Positions 1 to 10,329 of a DNA stretch of 64,000 nucleotides are shown piece by piece (the stretch's first letter is position 1; every line of letters starts with the position of its first letter). The translations under genes and the position numbers were made by a program. The notes under the pieces are model-generated. The model saw only the letters and a program-made list of their open reading frames with translations, was not told the origin of the DNA and did no database searches. Source of the stretch: Guadua angustifolia (lineage: Eukaryota > Streptophyta > Magnoliopsida > Poales > Poaceae); the NCBI GenBank assembly GCA_036346375.1, contig CM070511.1:5084001-5148000 (forward strand). Reading direction: 5' to 3'.

Positions 1-1702
1 AATCCCCTTCCGAAGCCTCGCACAATTCAACGTCTCTACGAATCGAGAAGAAATAGCAAATAAACACCAAGAACAAATAGCAAATGAACTCAAAAATCCA
101 GATAAAAACCATCAATAGATAGATCTCAATTTTATAAATTTTAGGAATTTGAATTACCTAAGTCCGAGTTCATATGCAAAAGTTATAACATTCGAAGTTT
201 AGTTAATTCGAAATTAGAAATTCTTATTTTCCGAATTATTTCGTAGAAGGAAAATACGGATTTTCCATACCGGCTTGTACGGACAAAACATGAAGAAATC
301 TAGATCGATGAAACTCAATCTAATCTACATTCGGTAAATCCACTCGTGGCCTAATATCAACCGTCCGACCTAAATCCAGCGGGTGATTTTTAATCTAAGA
401 CGCCATCGATTCCAAACGTTACGACTTACTCCCAATCGCTCGATGAAGATCCTACGGCTGACGAAGCTCCCGATCGGCGATGCAGCGACGGTGGCTCGAA
501 TTCACCGAAGACGAAGACGATAGCCTCGGCGACAACTCGGCGAAATAAGGCGCGAAAATCTCCCGACGGTCTCTTTGTTTCCCTCGGACGACGGCGCGAC
601 CCGCTTTTCCCGTTGATCGATTCTTCTGGCGACGCCACGTGCTGCTATCCTTCGTGAAATCCAACGAACGCTGGCGCAACTCCTCGATCGCTCTCAATTT
701 TCCTTGGACGCTCGCTTGGTTTCTAGGCGACGATTCAACGGAGAAAACTAGCACCAGTGGATGTGCTCTGGGATGAAAGACCTCAGGGTACGGATGGGGC
801 TTTTATAGCCTTGGCTGGTGCGTAAGGATGGAAGGCGTAGCACTCCTTGTCGGAAACGGCATGCGCAGCAATTTAGAAACCGAGTCGGCGCATACTTGAA
901 TTGGCGACGTTTTTCCTTTTTCCCGCGCAGTCCTTGAGCGAATTCCTTCGGTACGTCGAGCGCTCGACTCCCAGCCGAACACGTCGCAGGTCTTCACGCC
1001 ATCACGGTCTGGAACTCCGGATGCAGAGACTCGGCTGGCCACGTCGACTTCCAGAAAAAGGGATCGGCAGCCCTTCCGGTTGAGATGGCCGAGTTCCATC
1101 GAAACACGGCGCTGTATTCCTCGGTCCGGTGTCCTAGTCCCGCGCTAACAAGGAAAGACTCGAGTCCTACCAATTTGACGCCAGTTCGGCTCGTTCAACT
1201 TTTTCCCCACGTGGGTGACAAAAGACTCGATGTTAATTACAACGCTGTACCAAAGAATTTGAATCAGCTACGGCATTTATTCCTCCCGCCTGATGCTTCG
1301 CTTCCTCGATGGCTTTGGCGCCTGCGTCGAGCTCAGGTCGAGCACGTGTTGGAGAAACAGAAGGGTTTTCTTCACACACGCCTGGTCTCTGGCAGACGCA
1401 TGCAGCGGAGCGCTAATCCATCCGTATCGATCAAATCACTTCCTAATCCGATTCAATCTCGAAGAGAAAAAGAAATTTCCTAAGAATACTTCGAGTCCTT
1501 TTATATTTAAATAAAATACTTTTGGAGCAGTCTTTATTTTAAATTTCCCTTTTATAATTAATTTTCGATAGGAGACAATATACTTTTAAAATAATCCGAA
1601 TAAATCTCAGGAAATTCCAATAAATCCAAGAAATTCGCAAAAATCATAAATTGCATTAAAATAATTTTTGATACACGAAAAGCCAAAAATTGGGATGTTA
1701 CA
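1..1702 (-). mobile_element. Partial long LTR, probably Ty3/gypsy, running off the left edge
   Basis: The right border reads GGGATGTTACA, which on the minus strand is TGTAACATCCC, a start shared by many grass LTRs. The border cuts an otherwise open copia polyprotein frame at 1703. The next five bases, GAGCA, are the candidate target duplication, but the matching copy would lie outside the window. A TATAAAA box on the same strand lies about 900 bases inside, as expected for a U3 region. I see no protein domain here. The gypsy assignment is inferred from the terminus and length only, and whether this is a solo LTR or part of a full element cannot be decided. Confidence 0.7.
801..807 (-). promoter_or_regulatory. 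TATA box of the left LTR
   Basis: The plus strand reads TTTTATA, giving TATAAAA on the minus strand inside the context GGCTATAAAAGCCCC. It sits about 900 bases from the LTR start at 1702, so it is placed to drive the retroelement transcript leftwards. Confidence 0.55.
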
Positions 1703-2847
1703 GAGCATTGGATACATTATTTGAAATACAAAAAGGAAGCTGATGGCTTTTAGCCTCTTGACAAGCATTGCATACATGCTGCTCTGCGTTGTCATGAATT
1801 ACAGGAAGATTATTCTTATTGAGAACATGCTGAACTACAGTAGAGGAGGGATGACGAAGACGGTAATGCCAGAGTCTTGTCGTGGCTTTGACACCGGTAA
1901 AAGCTTGTTTGTTCAAGGCAGCAGAAAAGGATGTTTTCAATGGATACAATCCTCCTTCACATTTGCCTCGAAGCAGAAGCTTCTTCGTGTCCCGATCCTT
2001 GACAAAAAAATAATTGGGATGAAATTCAAGGAAAACATTGTTGTCAGCCGTAAGATGATGCACTGAGACTAGATTTTTGTGAGCTTTTGGAACATGAAGG
2101 ACATTATTCAGTTTCAAGAAGCAATTAGAAGCAGAGATATGAGAGTGACCAATGTGTGATATTGTCATACCTGTTCCATTAGCAGTCTCCACATGATCTT
2201 TGCCATGATACTTGTCACTGACAGACAACTTGTCAAGCTCGGAGGTAATGTGATCTGTCGCGCCGGAGTCGGTGTACCAATTTGTATCCACACCATAGGA
2301 TGGAACACTTGCCAAAGCAGCAACATGTGAATCTTCAGCTTGATAAGAATGATTGAACCGATTGTAGCATTTTAAGGCTACATGTCCCAGTTTGCCACAA
2401 ATCTGACATTGCGGGCGATTGCCAGGATTTCCAGAACGCATCGGGCTCATCGGGCTTGAATAATTGTTGCTTCTTCCACGGCCACTTCGACCGTTATTGT
2501 CACGGCCACCGCCACGGCCGCTGTTGCTTCCTCCTCTGTACTTACCATTTGAACCATCTCGACCTTCCCGATTGCCGCGCACAACATTATTGGCAGAGAT
2601 CTGAAAAGCGCTATTGTGATATTCTTTGCGCATTTCAAAGCTCAGCATGTGTGCATACAAATCGGTGAGGGAAACAGGCTCAATTCTGGTAGTAATTGAG
2701 GTGACAAGGGCATCATAGTCTTCTCCAAGACCAGTAAGCATGTAGGACACTATTTCTTCATCACGAAGTGGTTGTCCTACGGCAGAGAGAGTATCTGCAA
2801 GATTTTTCACTTTATTGAAACAATCAGTCATGGATAAATCACCTTTC
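1703..2847 (-). pseudogene. Copia gag C-terminus, protease and pre-integrase part (outer element)
   Basis: The frame is open from the CTTTC junction (2843-2847) to 1703. It holds the end of the gag core, a Gly/Arg/Ser-rich linker, a CCHC zinc knuckle (CQICGKLGHVALKC), the aspartic protease motif DSGATDHI, and a GAG-pre-integrase segment with LWHYRLRHPS and a CNACQEAK motif. The frame ends a few codons after that motif, exactly where the left LTR begins. Removing the inner element and one copy of its target duplication joins this piece in frame to the gag start at 8426. The polyprotein was therefore apparently open when it was hit. The capsid and protease roles are family knowledge. The product cannot be complete here. 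Confidence 0.85.
2843..2847. repeat. Target-site duplication CTTTC, left copy
   Basis: Five bases directly before the 5' LTR at 2848. The identical CTTTC follows the 3' LTR at 7964-7968. This matches the 5 bp duplication expected of LTR retrotransposons and fixes both ends of the inner copia element. Confidence 0.95.
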
Positions 2848-3225
2848 TGTCACTTGTAATCCTGAACTTAGTTAGTTTGGCATTGCTTTATTAGGAGAAT
2901 AAGGGCCGCCAGATTGTTGGCTTGTGCGAGTCTTTAGGAGTCTGTTGCATGCGTGAGTACATGCAGGTGTGTCCTAGAGTTCGTGGGATCGTGCATGGTG
3001 GAGTTCATGGTCTTGTGATGGCAGGTCTGATTCAGTGGCTTGCCGCACATGTAGGGCGCAGTAGTGCTGCCACGCTTAGGAGTAATGTTTTTTATAATCA
3101 TGCAATACATATGTAAAACGCCGCCGGTTTTGCAGACAAACATCCCGTCCACAACAGCTCTATTCTTGTGTATGTGAGATCTGCGGTGTGTTCCATCCCT
3201 GCTCAAGCTTCCGGGATTTACAACA
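2848..3225 (+). repeat. 5' LTR of the inner copia element
   Basis: Starts TGTCACTTGTAATCC, ends GGGATTTACAACA, and is followed two bases later by the primer site. It matches 7578-7963 along its whole length, with scattered substitutions and small indels. Confidence 0.93.
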
Positions 3226-3227
3226 TT

Positions 3228-3240
3228 TGGTATCGAGCTT
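3228..3240 (+). other. Primer-binding site of the inner copia element
   Basis: TGGTATCGAGCTT lies two bases after the 5' LTR. It resembles the initiator-Met tRNA site TGGTATCAGAGC with a one-base deletion or change in the middle, consistent with the decay of the element. Confidence 0.7.
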
Positions 3241-4181
3241 GAGCTCCCGAGACCTCGATCGCACTCGTAGGCGGCAGCAATGCCTCGGCGCGCCGACCTG
3301 CTGAGTTCCTCGCCTCGCCAAGATCGGGTGGCCGCACGGATGGTGCGATGGTGATCCACAAGGTGGTACGGAGACAGAGGAATGGCGATACCCCACGCTA
3401 ACGCCGACGTAACTACAACGACGGGCGCTTCTCATGAAGGTCAAGATGCAGCGCTGGCTCGACGCCATCGAGCCGGCGCGCTAATGACCTTGAGGATCGC
3501 ATGGCGCCGACATCATTCGCAGCGGCGCCGCCGAGATGATCTCGACACTCAGATCAAGCCGACGGCGAAGGAGAGGCGTGGGACACTTTGAAGACGATGC
3601 GACGGCGATTTAACGATCAGAAGACCTCGGCGCAGAAGCCGCGGGCGCGAGTCTGAGACGCTATGCGTTCCGGATGGCGAGTCCGTGGAGAATTTCACCT
3701 CCGGCTCACCGCATCGCTGCCAGCTTCACGCCTCGGCGACCCGAGCCAACGGAGAAGGTCGTTGCTGGTATCTTCGATCGCCTGGCCCAAGGTACAAGCA
3801 ACTTGTAATCTCCATCGAGACGCTTCGATGTGTCGACCTCACCATCGAGGAAGTCACCGGGAGGTCAAGGCGCCGAGGAAGAAGACGACCCACCACCCAT
3901 GCCACGGTGGTAAGCTCTACCTCACGGAGGAGCAGCGGGAGGCGCGTTGAAGGAGAAGAAGAGCGGACGGTGGAACGTCCGAAGTGAGGGAGCGGCGACG
4001 GCGACCACGACGCGTGGCGTCGAACGAGCAAGGCGGCACTGGAGCCGGCCGCAAGGTTGGCCGCAACCAGTGCAGAAAATGCGGGAAGACAGGGCATTGG
4101 GCCAGGGAATGCCCGAGCAAGCCCAAGATGGGGGAGGCCCATGCTGTGCAAGCAGATGAGGAGGGGGACACTCTCACCTAG
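3241..4181 (+). pseudogene. Decayed copia gag with zinc knuckle (inner element)
   Basis: Gag-like coding sequence is scattered over several frames between the primer site and about 4180. The only clear landmark is an intact CCHC zinc knuckle at 4071-4112 (CRKCGKTGHWARECP), preceded by an Arg-rich stretch and followed by an acidic tail. The upstream capsid region cannot be read as one frame because of many small indels. Gag normally packages the element RNA, and this copy cannot encode it. Its GC content is much higher than that of the surrounding elements. Confidence 0.7.
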
Positions 4182-6614
4182 ACCCCAATCCTCATTCTGA
4201 GCTGGTCCTTACTCCTCCAAATCCCCATGGCGGAAACTCCGGCCGACCGAGAACTCCTCGGCGCTGTCAGGCTGCTCAATCGGAGTCGGTCCCGACGGAG
4301 GGGCCATAGGACCCGCCAAGCACGCCGCCAAGAGGTCCCGCACCTCTGTGGAGCTGGTGGAGGCGCGGCCCACGCTACAGACGACAATGGCAATGAGATG
4401 ACGACACGGCGTGGTACTCGACACGGCGTGACCAATCACATGATGGTCGCGACCGCCTTCTCCGACATCGACAAGCAGCGTCACCGAAGCGCATGCGTTT
4501 GAGGACGGATCTCGCCAAGATCGAGGGGCGCGGACGGTCCGTTCACGCAGCAAGTCCGGAACACAAGGAGCTCACCGAGTCTACCTCATTCCGCTACCGA
4601 CACCAACTCGACGGCGTCGGCATTGGATGAAGATGGGTACGACATCCGTGTTAACAAAGGGTCATGACGATCCACGACGCAGCAACGCCGACCACTTGCG
4701 CGGGTTCGCCATTCGCCCAACCGGCTCTACTCTATCCACCTCAACATCACTCGCCCGGTGTGCCTGACAGCCCGGCGGGTGGACGAGGCATGGCGCTGGC
4801 ACGAGCGCTACGGCCACATCAGCTTCCAGACGTTGCACAAGGCGGGCGGTCGGGCGACATGGTCCGGTTCGCCGCACATCGACTATGTCGACTAAGTGCT
4901 GCTGTGGTGTCTCGGCTGAAGCGCGACGCCATCCGCTCTCAAACAAGAAGTAGACGGAGAGCTGCGGCGACTCGACTTGGTGCATGGGGACATTCGCGCG
5001 GTGACGCCAACAACGCCGAAAGGAACGGTACTTGTTGCTAGTAGACGACCCGAGCCGCTATATGTGGCTCGATCTCCAGCCGCCAAGGATCAAGCGGCCG
5101 CGCGATCAAGAGGTTCAAGGCGGCGGCCGAAGCCGAGTCGATGCAAGCTCTGGTCTGCCGCGCAGACGGACCGTGGCGGGAGTTCACATCGATCGAAGTT
5201 TGGCGCCATCAGCGTGCGGGTGCAGTGTGCAGCGGCACAAACGGCTTCCCTATACGCCCAAAGAGAACGGGTCGTGGAGCGGAGGAACCGATCCGTCGTC
5301 GGCATGGCGCGGAGCATGTCATTGGCAAAGGGCCTGCCTGCATGTTCAGGGTGAGGCCACCACCACGGTCTTCATCCTCAACCGATCCTCGACGCAGCAC
5401 CTCGACGGGAAGACACCATTCGAAGCTCGGCATGGCGAACGCCCACCGTAAGCTTCTCCGCACTTTGGTCAGATTACCACGGAAGAATCGCAAGCCGCAT
5501 CCGAAGAAGTTGAGGCCCGGCACTCCCATGATCTTCGTGGGATACGGCCGATCAAGGCCTATCGGATGTACAATCCGGTGGATGGTCGCGGCACGCCACG
5601 CGACGCCAGATTCGATGAGGGAGCCAAGTGGAGCTGGACGTTGACTCACCGCATCGCGATGGTGCCGGAGGAGTCTTCACGGTGGACTACGGCGTGGTGG
5701 GCCACCAAGAGCTTCTAATCGGGAGCAAGCAACCGGAGGAGCGATCGCGAGGGCCGCCATCCATCGCCCAAGACAAGGTGGAGAGGCGACGCCAGACACC
5801 CACCGTGCCGTGAGGAGTTCGCCGCCCAAAGCGCGTAGACAAGGAGGAGAGGATCGCCGGGACGCCCCCATGGCGCCGTGAGGGGTCCACCAAAGGAGTT
5901 TGTGTCTCCACCGACGTATTTGGAGGATGCATTTGATGCGTACTCACGATGAAGATGCCCCAGACGGTTCCGCCCATCGCAAATTTGTCGGGGATGCACC
6001 AACACCGGCCGGCCGGGCGAATCTTGACGGGGTGAACTGATGTTCACAATGGCGAGGAGCCGTGTCGTTTCTACGAAGCTGAGCAAGATCCGAGCTGGAG
6101 GCGCGCAATGATCGACGAGATGAAGTCGATTGAGGAGAACCAGACTTGGCGGCTTGTCGACCTCCGCCGGCACAAGGCGATCGGGTGAAGTGGGTCTACA
6201 AGGTGAAACGGACGAAGGCAAGCAACATCGCAAGCACAAGGCGCGATCGGTGGCGAAAGGATACGCCCAACGCCAAGGTATTGATTTTGATGAGGTTTTG
6301 CCCCAGTGGCGAGAATGGAGTCGGTCCGCTTGTTGCTTATACCGGCAAAGATGTGAGGGATGGGAGGTCCACCACATGGATGTGAAGAGCTGCTTTGAAT
6401 GGAGACCTAGTAGAGGAGGTGTATGTCTCCAACCACCGGTTTTGTTGTTGAGGGAGCGTAACACAAGGTATCAGACTTGAGGAAGGCTCTCTACGGTCTC
6501 CGCTAAGCGCCAAGGGCCCGGAATGCCAAGCTCAACGACGCCTCTTGTCGCTTGGTTTCGAAGAGCACGGGGAGCACGGTGTGTATGTCACGAGGACAGA
6601 AGTGATCGGCTCAT
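4182..6614 (+). pseudogene. Decayed copia protease, integrase and N-terminal reverse transcriptase
   Basis: Short recognisable islands appear in the expected order and in different frames. Near 5260-5320 is an integrase piece with VVERRNRSVVGMARSM. At 5341-5451 there is an integrase C-terminal piece with ILNRSSTQHLDGKTPFEA, then GTPMIFVGYG near 5519. Near 6110-6170 is the reverse transcriptase start (IDEMKSIEENQTWRLVDL), and near 6236-6300 VAKGYAQRQGIDFDEV. The frame changes repeatedly, often at short homopolymers. No single frame spans a domain, so this is a pseudogene or, in part, an assembly artefact. Confidence 0.75.
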
Positions 6615-7337
6615 TGTGGAGTCTACGTGGATGATCTTGTGATCACGGGGCGCAGCGGCATCAAACAGTTCAAGGCAGAAATGATGAAGCTGTTTAAAAT
6701 GAGCGATTTGGGGCTCCTGTCCTACTACTTGGGTCTGGAGGTGAAGCAAACAGAGAAAGGGATTAGCATTGGGCAGGAAGCTTATGCAGCCAAGCTATTG
6801 GCTCGGAGTGGGATGGAAGGTTGCAATGCCTGTGCCGTGCCCATGGAGAAGAAGAGCAAGCTCACCAGGACAAATGAGAGTCCTCCTGTGAATGCAACAG
6901 AATACCGGAGCATTGTTGGTGGACTCCGGTACTTGGTGAACACTCGGCCAGATCTTGCCTACTCGGTGGGGGTCTTGAGCCGATTCTCGAGGAGCCAAAG
7001 GAAGACCACTATGCAAAGTGGTGAAGCACATGTTGAGGTATGTTGCAGCACACCGACCATGGGGTATTCTATGGCGGAGGAGGATCCCGCTGGCTGGGAC
7101 TCACATGTGATGCGATCACGCCGGAGATCTCGGGACAGGAGAAGCACCAGCCAGGCGTTTTCGCTCGGGCAAGAATCCCATCACTGGCGCCTAGCAAGCA
7201 AAGGTGGTGGCGCTTTCTCCTGTGGAGGCGGAGTACATCGCAAAGGCAAGAAAAGCGTGTCAAGGGTCCAGCTAGCTCTACTGTTGAAGGACCTCACTGT
7301 GAGGAGCCCGGAGCACCATCCTCAAGGTAGACAATAA
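6615..7337 (+). pseudogene. Copia reverse transcriptase C-terminal part (inner element)
   Basis: From about 6615 the reading frame gives the YVDD-type active-site region (VYVDDLVI, with ATG at 6627 inside it). The palm/thumb region follows with LGLLSYYLGLEV, then YRSIVGGLRYL and TRPDLAYSVGVLSRF at about 6900-6990. After that the frame shifts and the RNase H start is scrambled. The reverse transcriptase role is family knowledge. The piece is too short and too damaged to act alone. Confidence 0.85.
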
Positions 7338-7342
7338 GTCTG

Positions 7343-7569
7343 CTATTGATTTGAGTAAGAATCCCGTCCACCACGATCGGACCAAGCACATAGACACTAA
7401 ATTTCACTACATTAGAGAGTGTGTGGATGGAGGAAAAATCACCCTCGAGCAGATTTCTACCCAAGATCAGCTCGCGGACATCTTGACGAAGCCGCTCGGG
7501 CGAGAGAAGTTCAGGGAACTCTGCGATCGTATCGGCGTCATCAACGTCAAGCATAAGTTTCAGGATTAG
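7343..7569 (+). pseudogene. Copia RNase H C-terminal part (inner element)
   Basis: An open stretch ends at a TAG just before the polypurine tract and 3' LTR. It carries the terminal copia RNase H signature: HHDRTKHIDTKFHYIRE, then TQDQLADILTKPL, then a short tail. Position and motif order are as in intact copia elements. It is out of frame with the reverse transcriptase piece upstream. Confidence 0.85.
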
Positions 7570-7577
7570 GAGGAGAA

Positions 7578-7963
7578 TGTCACTTGTAATCCTGAACTTA
7601 GTTAGTTTGGCATTGCTTTATTAGGAGAATAAGGGCCGGCCAGATTGTTGGCTTGTGCGAGTCTTTAGGAGTCTGTTGCATGCGTGAGTACATGCAGGGT
7701 GTGTCCTAGAGTTCAGGGGATCGTGCATGGTGGAGTTCATGGTCTTGTGATGGCAGGTCTGATTCAGTGGCTTGCCGCACATGTAGGGCAGAGTGCTGCC
7801 ACGTTTAGGAGTAATGTTTCCTTTATAATCATGCAATACATACAGAAAACGCTGCCGGTTTTTGCAGCACAAACATCCTGTCCACAACAGCTCTGTTCTT
7901 GTGTATGTGAGATCTGTGCAGGTGTGTTCCATCCCGGCGTTCAAGCTTCCAGGATTTACAACA
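7578..7963 (+). repeat. 3' LTR of the inner copia element
   Basis: Preceded by the purine tract AGGATTAGGAGGAGAA, starts TGTCACTTG and ends GGATTTACAACA. The CTTTC target duplication follows at 7964-7968. Confidence 0.93.
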
Positions 7964-8426
7964 CTTTCTTCATGGTTGATAGCTGCATCCGAATCTGCAT
8001 AGTCCTTGGTTTGGAGCTTGACGAGAACATCCTCTCTAATGCAGTCCAGACTTCTGCCGAGGTATTAAGAAGAAGAACTCGGCCAAGAATGTCTTCTTGC
8101 AGAGAGGAAAGCAGTGCGCTCAATACCAGTTGGTCTTGAATCAGCCACTGGTGATACGCTGGATTGGGAACTTGAGTCGCACCATTAGCTGTCTCCTGAA
8201 CAATAGTAGCAGACGGCTGCAACATGGTGCCATCAACATAGCCAAGCAATTGTTGGCTCCTGAGATAAGGGATGATTTGAGCCTTCCAGAGCTGGTAATT
8301 GGTGTTCGTCAATTTGACGGTAACAAGGGAATTGAATGAAGGAGCAGACGGAGTTGGCAACAATCCGGCCATGGAAGAGGTGTTGGCCGACAATGTGGAA
8401 CTCATATTGTGGCTATGGATGGACAT
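7964..8426 (-). pseudogene. Copia gag N-terminus (outer element)
   Basis: The frame runs from an ATG at 8426 leftwards to the insertion point. It shows the copia gag N-terminal pattern: a Ser-rich start, then VKLTNTNYQLWKAQIIPYL, GYVDGTM, WLIQDQLVLSALLSSL and ILGRVLLLNTSAEVWTALE. These are typical of the UBN2-type gag of the Hopscotch/Tnt1 group. It continues in frame into 2847-1703 once the inner element and one CTTTC are discounted. It starts 21 bases after the primer site, so the ATG choice is well supported. Confidence 0.85.
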
Positions 8427-8446
8427 AGGATTTGCTTGTGGTGTTA

Positions 8447-8460
8447 GGCTCTGATACCAT
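8447..8460 (-). other. Primer-binding site of the outer copia element
   Basis: The minus strand reads ATGGTATCAGAGCC, matching the 3' end complement of initiator Met-tRNA used by most plant copia elements. It lies between the LTR and the gag ATG at 8426. Confidence 0.9.
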
Positions 8461-8675
8461 AAAAGAACTACAGAGAGCAGGAATAATTAGAGGCAATGGC
8501 ACAATCCAGGCTGCGCATCTTGTATTCATTATATACTGATGAATCTCAACTGTAGCAGATCTGAAAACAACCGGATAACACACAATCCTAACTAAACGGT
8601 TGTTGATCTGTTACATAAACGCGTGTACAACAATAACAGAATACGAACTGATAACAGAATACAATTATCTTAACA
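8461..8675 (-). repeat. 5' LTR of the outer copia element (boundaries approximate)
   Basis: On the minus strand the LTR begins TGTTAAGATAATTGTATTC at 8675 and ends near the primer site at 8460. The exact inner end is unclear because a CA terminus is not visible, and CAAGA after 8675 is only a possible target duplication. A length of about 215 bp fits Hopscotch-like copia elements. Confidence 0.7.
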
Positions 8676-9542
8676 CAAGATAATTAATTACGAGGGATAT
8701 CTAAGTCAATTTCTCTCATAACTTTCTCAATTTCATCGTCATCTTAATCTTGATACAATCGCCTTAATCCTAATGCAAAATCAAAATATGACTTATATTT
8801 ATCACAGAGAGTACTAAGCAGCGGCGAACCCGGAAAAAAAATCCAAGGTAGGGTGTCGTGTACCAGAACTAATACGCAATAACAGTGAAAATGCACAGTC
8901 CTCGAGTTATCATATATATTAACCCTACCTGTAGGATACTAAATGAAATAAAAAATACAATATATATAGAATAAGATTGATTTGATCTAAAAATATAGAA
9001 TAAGATTGAGCAAAAATCCTAAATATTCGTGTACTGGCCTTCTTGTGTATCGACTCCATTGGCAGCTCCACATTTCCAATATTTTGGAGAACAAATGACA
9101 AAGACTAATTCTATATTTTTCTAGTTTCTACTGCCTAATTGAGTACTAATTAACACTGAATTTCCATAATAGAATAACAAAGCTCATTGTTCTCACAAAT
9201 CCTCTAATCGAATGAAGTACTAGAGGACGCCATTGCCTCCATCTCCGGACGAGGCTAGGATTTTCGCCGAGAACTCTGTTCGTAAGACTCCAAGGGATAT
9301 CATTTGCGGAGCCCAACTACCCGCTAGCGCGTTATGTTCACGTAAACTACTGTGCCCACCTTAAATACGCCAAGTACATGGGCCTTGCGGCCCACATCCA
9401 CATTACGAGGCCCAACACAGCGAGACCGGGAGTAAACGCGGCGCGCGGCCGCCGAGACACCATTCCTTTGCGCTTTCCTCCCGAAGCCCGGGCTGCGGCC
9501 CGCGGGAGAACACCGCCCTCTGCGACCCTCGCACTGAGACTG
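8676..9542. other. Spacer, AT-rich then GC-rich promoter-like patch
   Basis: 8676-9350 shows no gene. About 8818-8870 (AGCAGCGGCGAACCCGG then an A-run) resembles a dispersed repeat I cannot name. 9390-9540 switches abruptly to GC-rich, CpG-dense sequence of the kind found around grass transcription starts. It ends where the Mutator-like element begins. Because exons of an RBBP6-like gene lie just beyond the other end of that element, this patch may be the detached promoter or leader of that gene. This is inference from position and composition only. Confidence 0.4.
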
Positions 9543-9740
9543 GAATTTTTTTAAATAATATTTTTTAACGAAAAATTACAGAAATAATATATCAAAAATA
9601 AAATTTCCAATTTTTATACCTACCTATCATCGTTTTAAATTACGACAGACTCTCTCTCACCGTTTGAAAAAGTGATATACTCGTTGTCGCCAACGGTTCA
9701 ACTCTCTGTCTATATTCCAAATGACGGCAGAGAGCGTTTT
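9543..9740 (+). repeat. Left terminal inverted repeat of the MULE
   Basis: Starts GAATTTTTTTAAATAATA. It contains an ACCTACCT motif and a CGACAGACTCTCTCTCAC block like that in the right end. The inner boundary near 9740 is approximate, and identity falls off gradually. Confidence 0.8.
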
Positions 9741-9779
9741 AACAGCGTCGCCGAGGCCTTAGGCCTCATTTCAACCGAG

Positions 9780-9866
9780 CGTTGCGCAGGGAAAGAAAGA
9801 AAAGGAGAGAGGGGAGGAGGGGGAGGAGAAGAGGAAGAAAAAGAGGGCGAGGAGGAAGAAAAGCTA
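9780..9866 (+). repeat. GA-rich purine tract inside the MULE
   Basis: Nearly uninterrupted purine run of AG-, GGA- and GAA-type units just inside the left TIR. It could be a GAGA-type promoter element for the transposase or simple-sequence drift; the sequence does not decide. Confidence 0.5.
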
Positions 9867-9919
9867 TTATTTGTGCAAGTAAAATTTTTATTGTTCATTT
9901 AAATTAAAATTTATAAATG

Positions 9920-10200
9920 TAATTTAGTGACCAGATTAAATAAATCTGTAAGTAATTAGGTTTGTAAAGTAATAATTATTTAGATAGATGACATGGCAAT
10001 GAGAGTAATTAGGTTGTAAGTAATTAGTCATATAGAGTAGCAATAGTTATTTACGCACATGACTTAGAGACTAGATTAATTAGTTTTGTAGTAATTAGCT
10101 GTGTAGACTGCCAATAGTTTTTTACATTCATGACTTAGTGACTGGATTATTTAAGTTTAGAAGTAATTAGCTGTATAGAGTAACAATAGTTATGGATATA
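9920..10200 (+). repeat. Degenerate tandem array, about 71 bp period
   Basis: Units share a core like GACTTAGTGACTGGATTA, then AGTAATTAGCTGTRTAGA and CAATAGTTWT. Two adjacent copies begin at about 10061 and 10132, and more diverged copies lie to the left. It lies between the left TIR and the transposase start. Confidence 0.65.
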
Positions 10201-10329
10201 AAAAATTGCGAGAATTATACGAGATACTATGTAGTTGAAAAATATAATTTTTGTATGGTTGTAGTAGTTATTTGAAGTAGTGTAGAGTATGTTGTCGTGG
10301 TACATAGGTGTAGCAGTATAGATAGATTG

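Larger units (their letters stand above)
2848..7963 (+). mobile_element. Inner Ty1/copia retrotransposon with both LTRs
   Basis: A 5.1 kb element bounded by two LTRs (378 and 386 bp) that start TGTCACTTGTAATCC and end TTTACAACA. It is flanked by CTTTC duplications and has a primer site after the 5' LTR and a purine run (AGGAGGAGAA) before the 3' LTR. The polyprotein region keeps recognisable gag zinc knuckle, integrase, reverse transcriptase and RNase H pieces in the copia order, but in many frames. The two LTRs differ at roughly a dozen positions plus several indels, so insertion is not very recent. It lies antisense to the copia element it interrupts and cannot make a working polyprotein as read. 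Confidence 0.93.
1703..8675 (-). mobile_element. Ty1/copia retrotransposon (Hopscotch/Retrofit-like), interrupted twice
   Basis: This is the oldest layer of the nest. In transcription order it has a short LTR (about 8675-8461), a primer site (8460-8447), a gag start (8426), then a 5.1 kb foreign copia insertion (2848-7963), then the rest of gag, the protease and the start of the pre-integrase domain (2847-1703), where a second LTR breaks it. Integrase, reverse transcriptase, RNase H and the 3' LTR would lie to the left, outside the window. The short (about 215 bp) LTR beginning TGTTAAG and the initiator-Met primer site fit Hopscotch-like elements. The family name is from memory of the general design, not from a search. 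Confidence 0.8.

Noticed and set aside
426..1483. Several overlapping open frames of 60-130 codons in the left LTR
   Set aside because: They overlap on both strands in GC-rich LTR sequence, show no domain, and lie inside the U5/R part of a retroelement. Treated as chance frames.
3726..5649. Many long minus-strand frames opposite the inner copia element
   Set aside because: They are mirror frames of GC-rich copia coding sequence, with Arg/Pro/Ser-rich compositions and no domain.
9710..9902. Glu/Lys-rich and Ser/Pro-rich frames over the GA tract of the MULE
   Set aside because: Both result from a simple purine/pyrimidine repeat.
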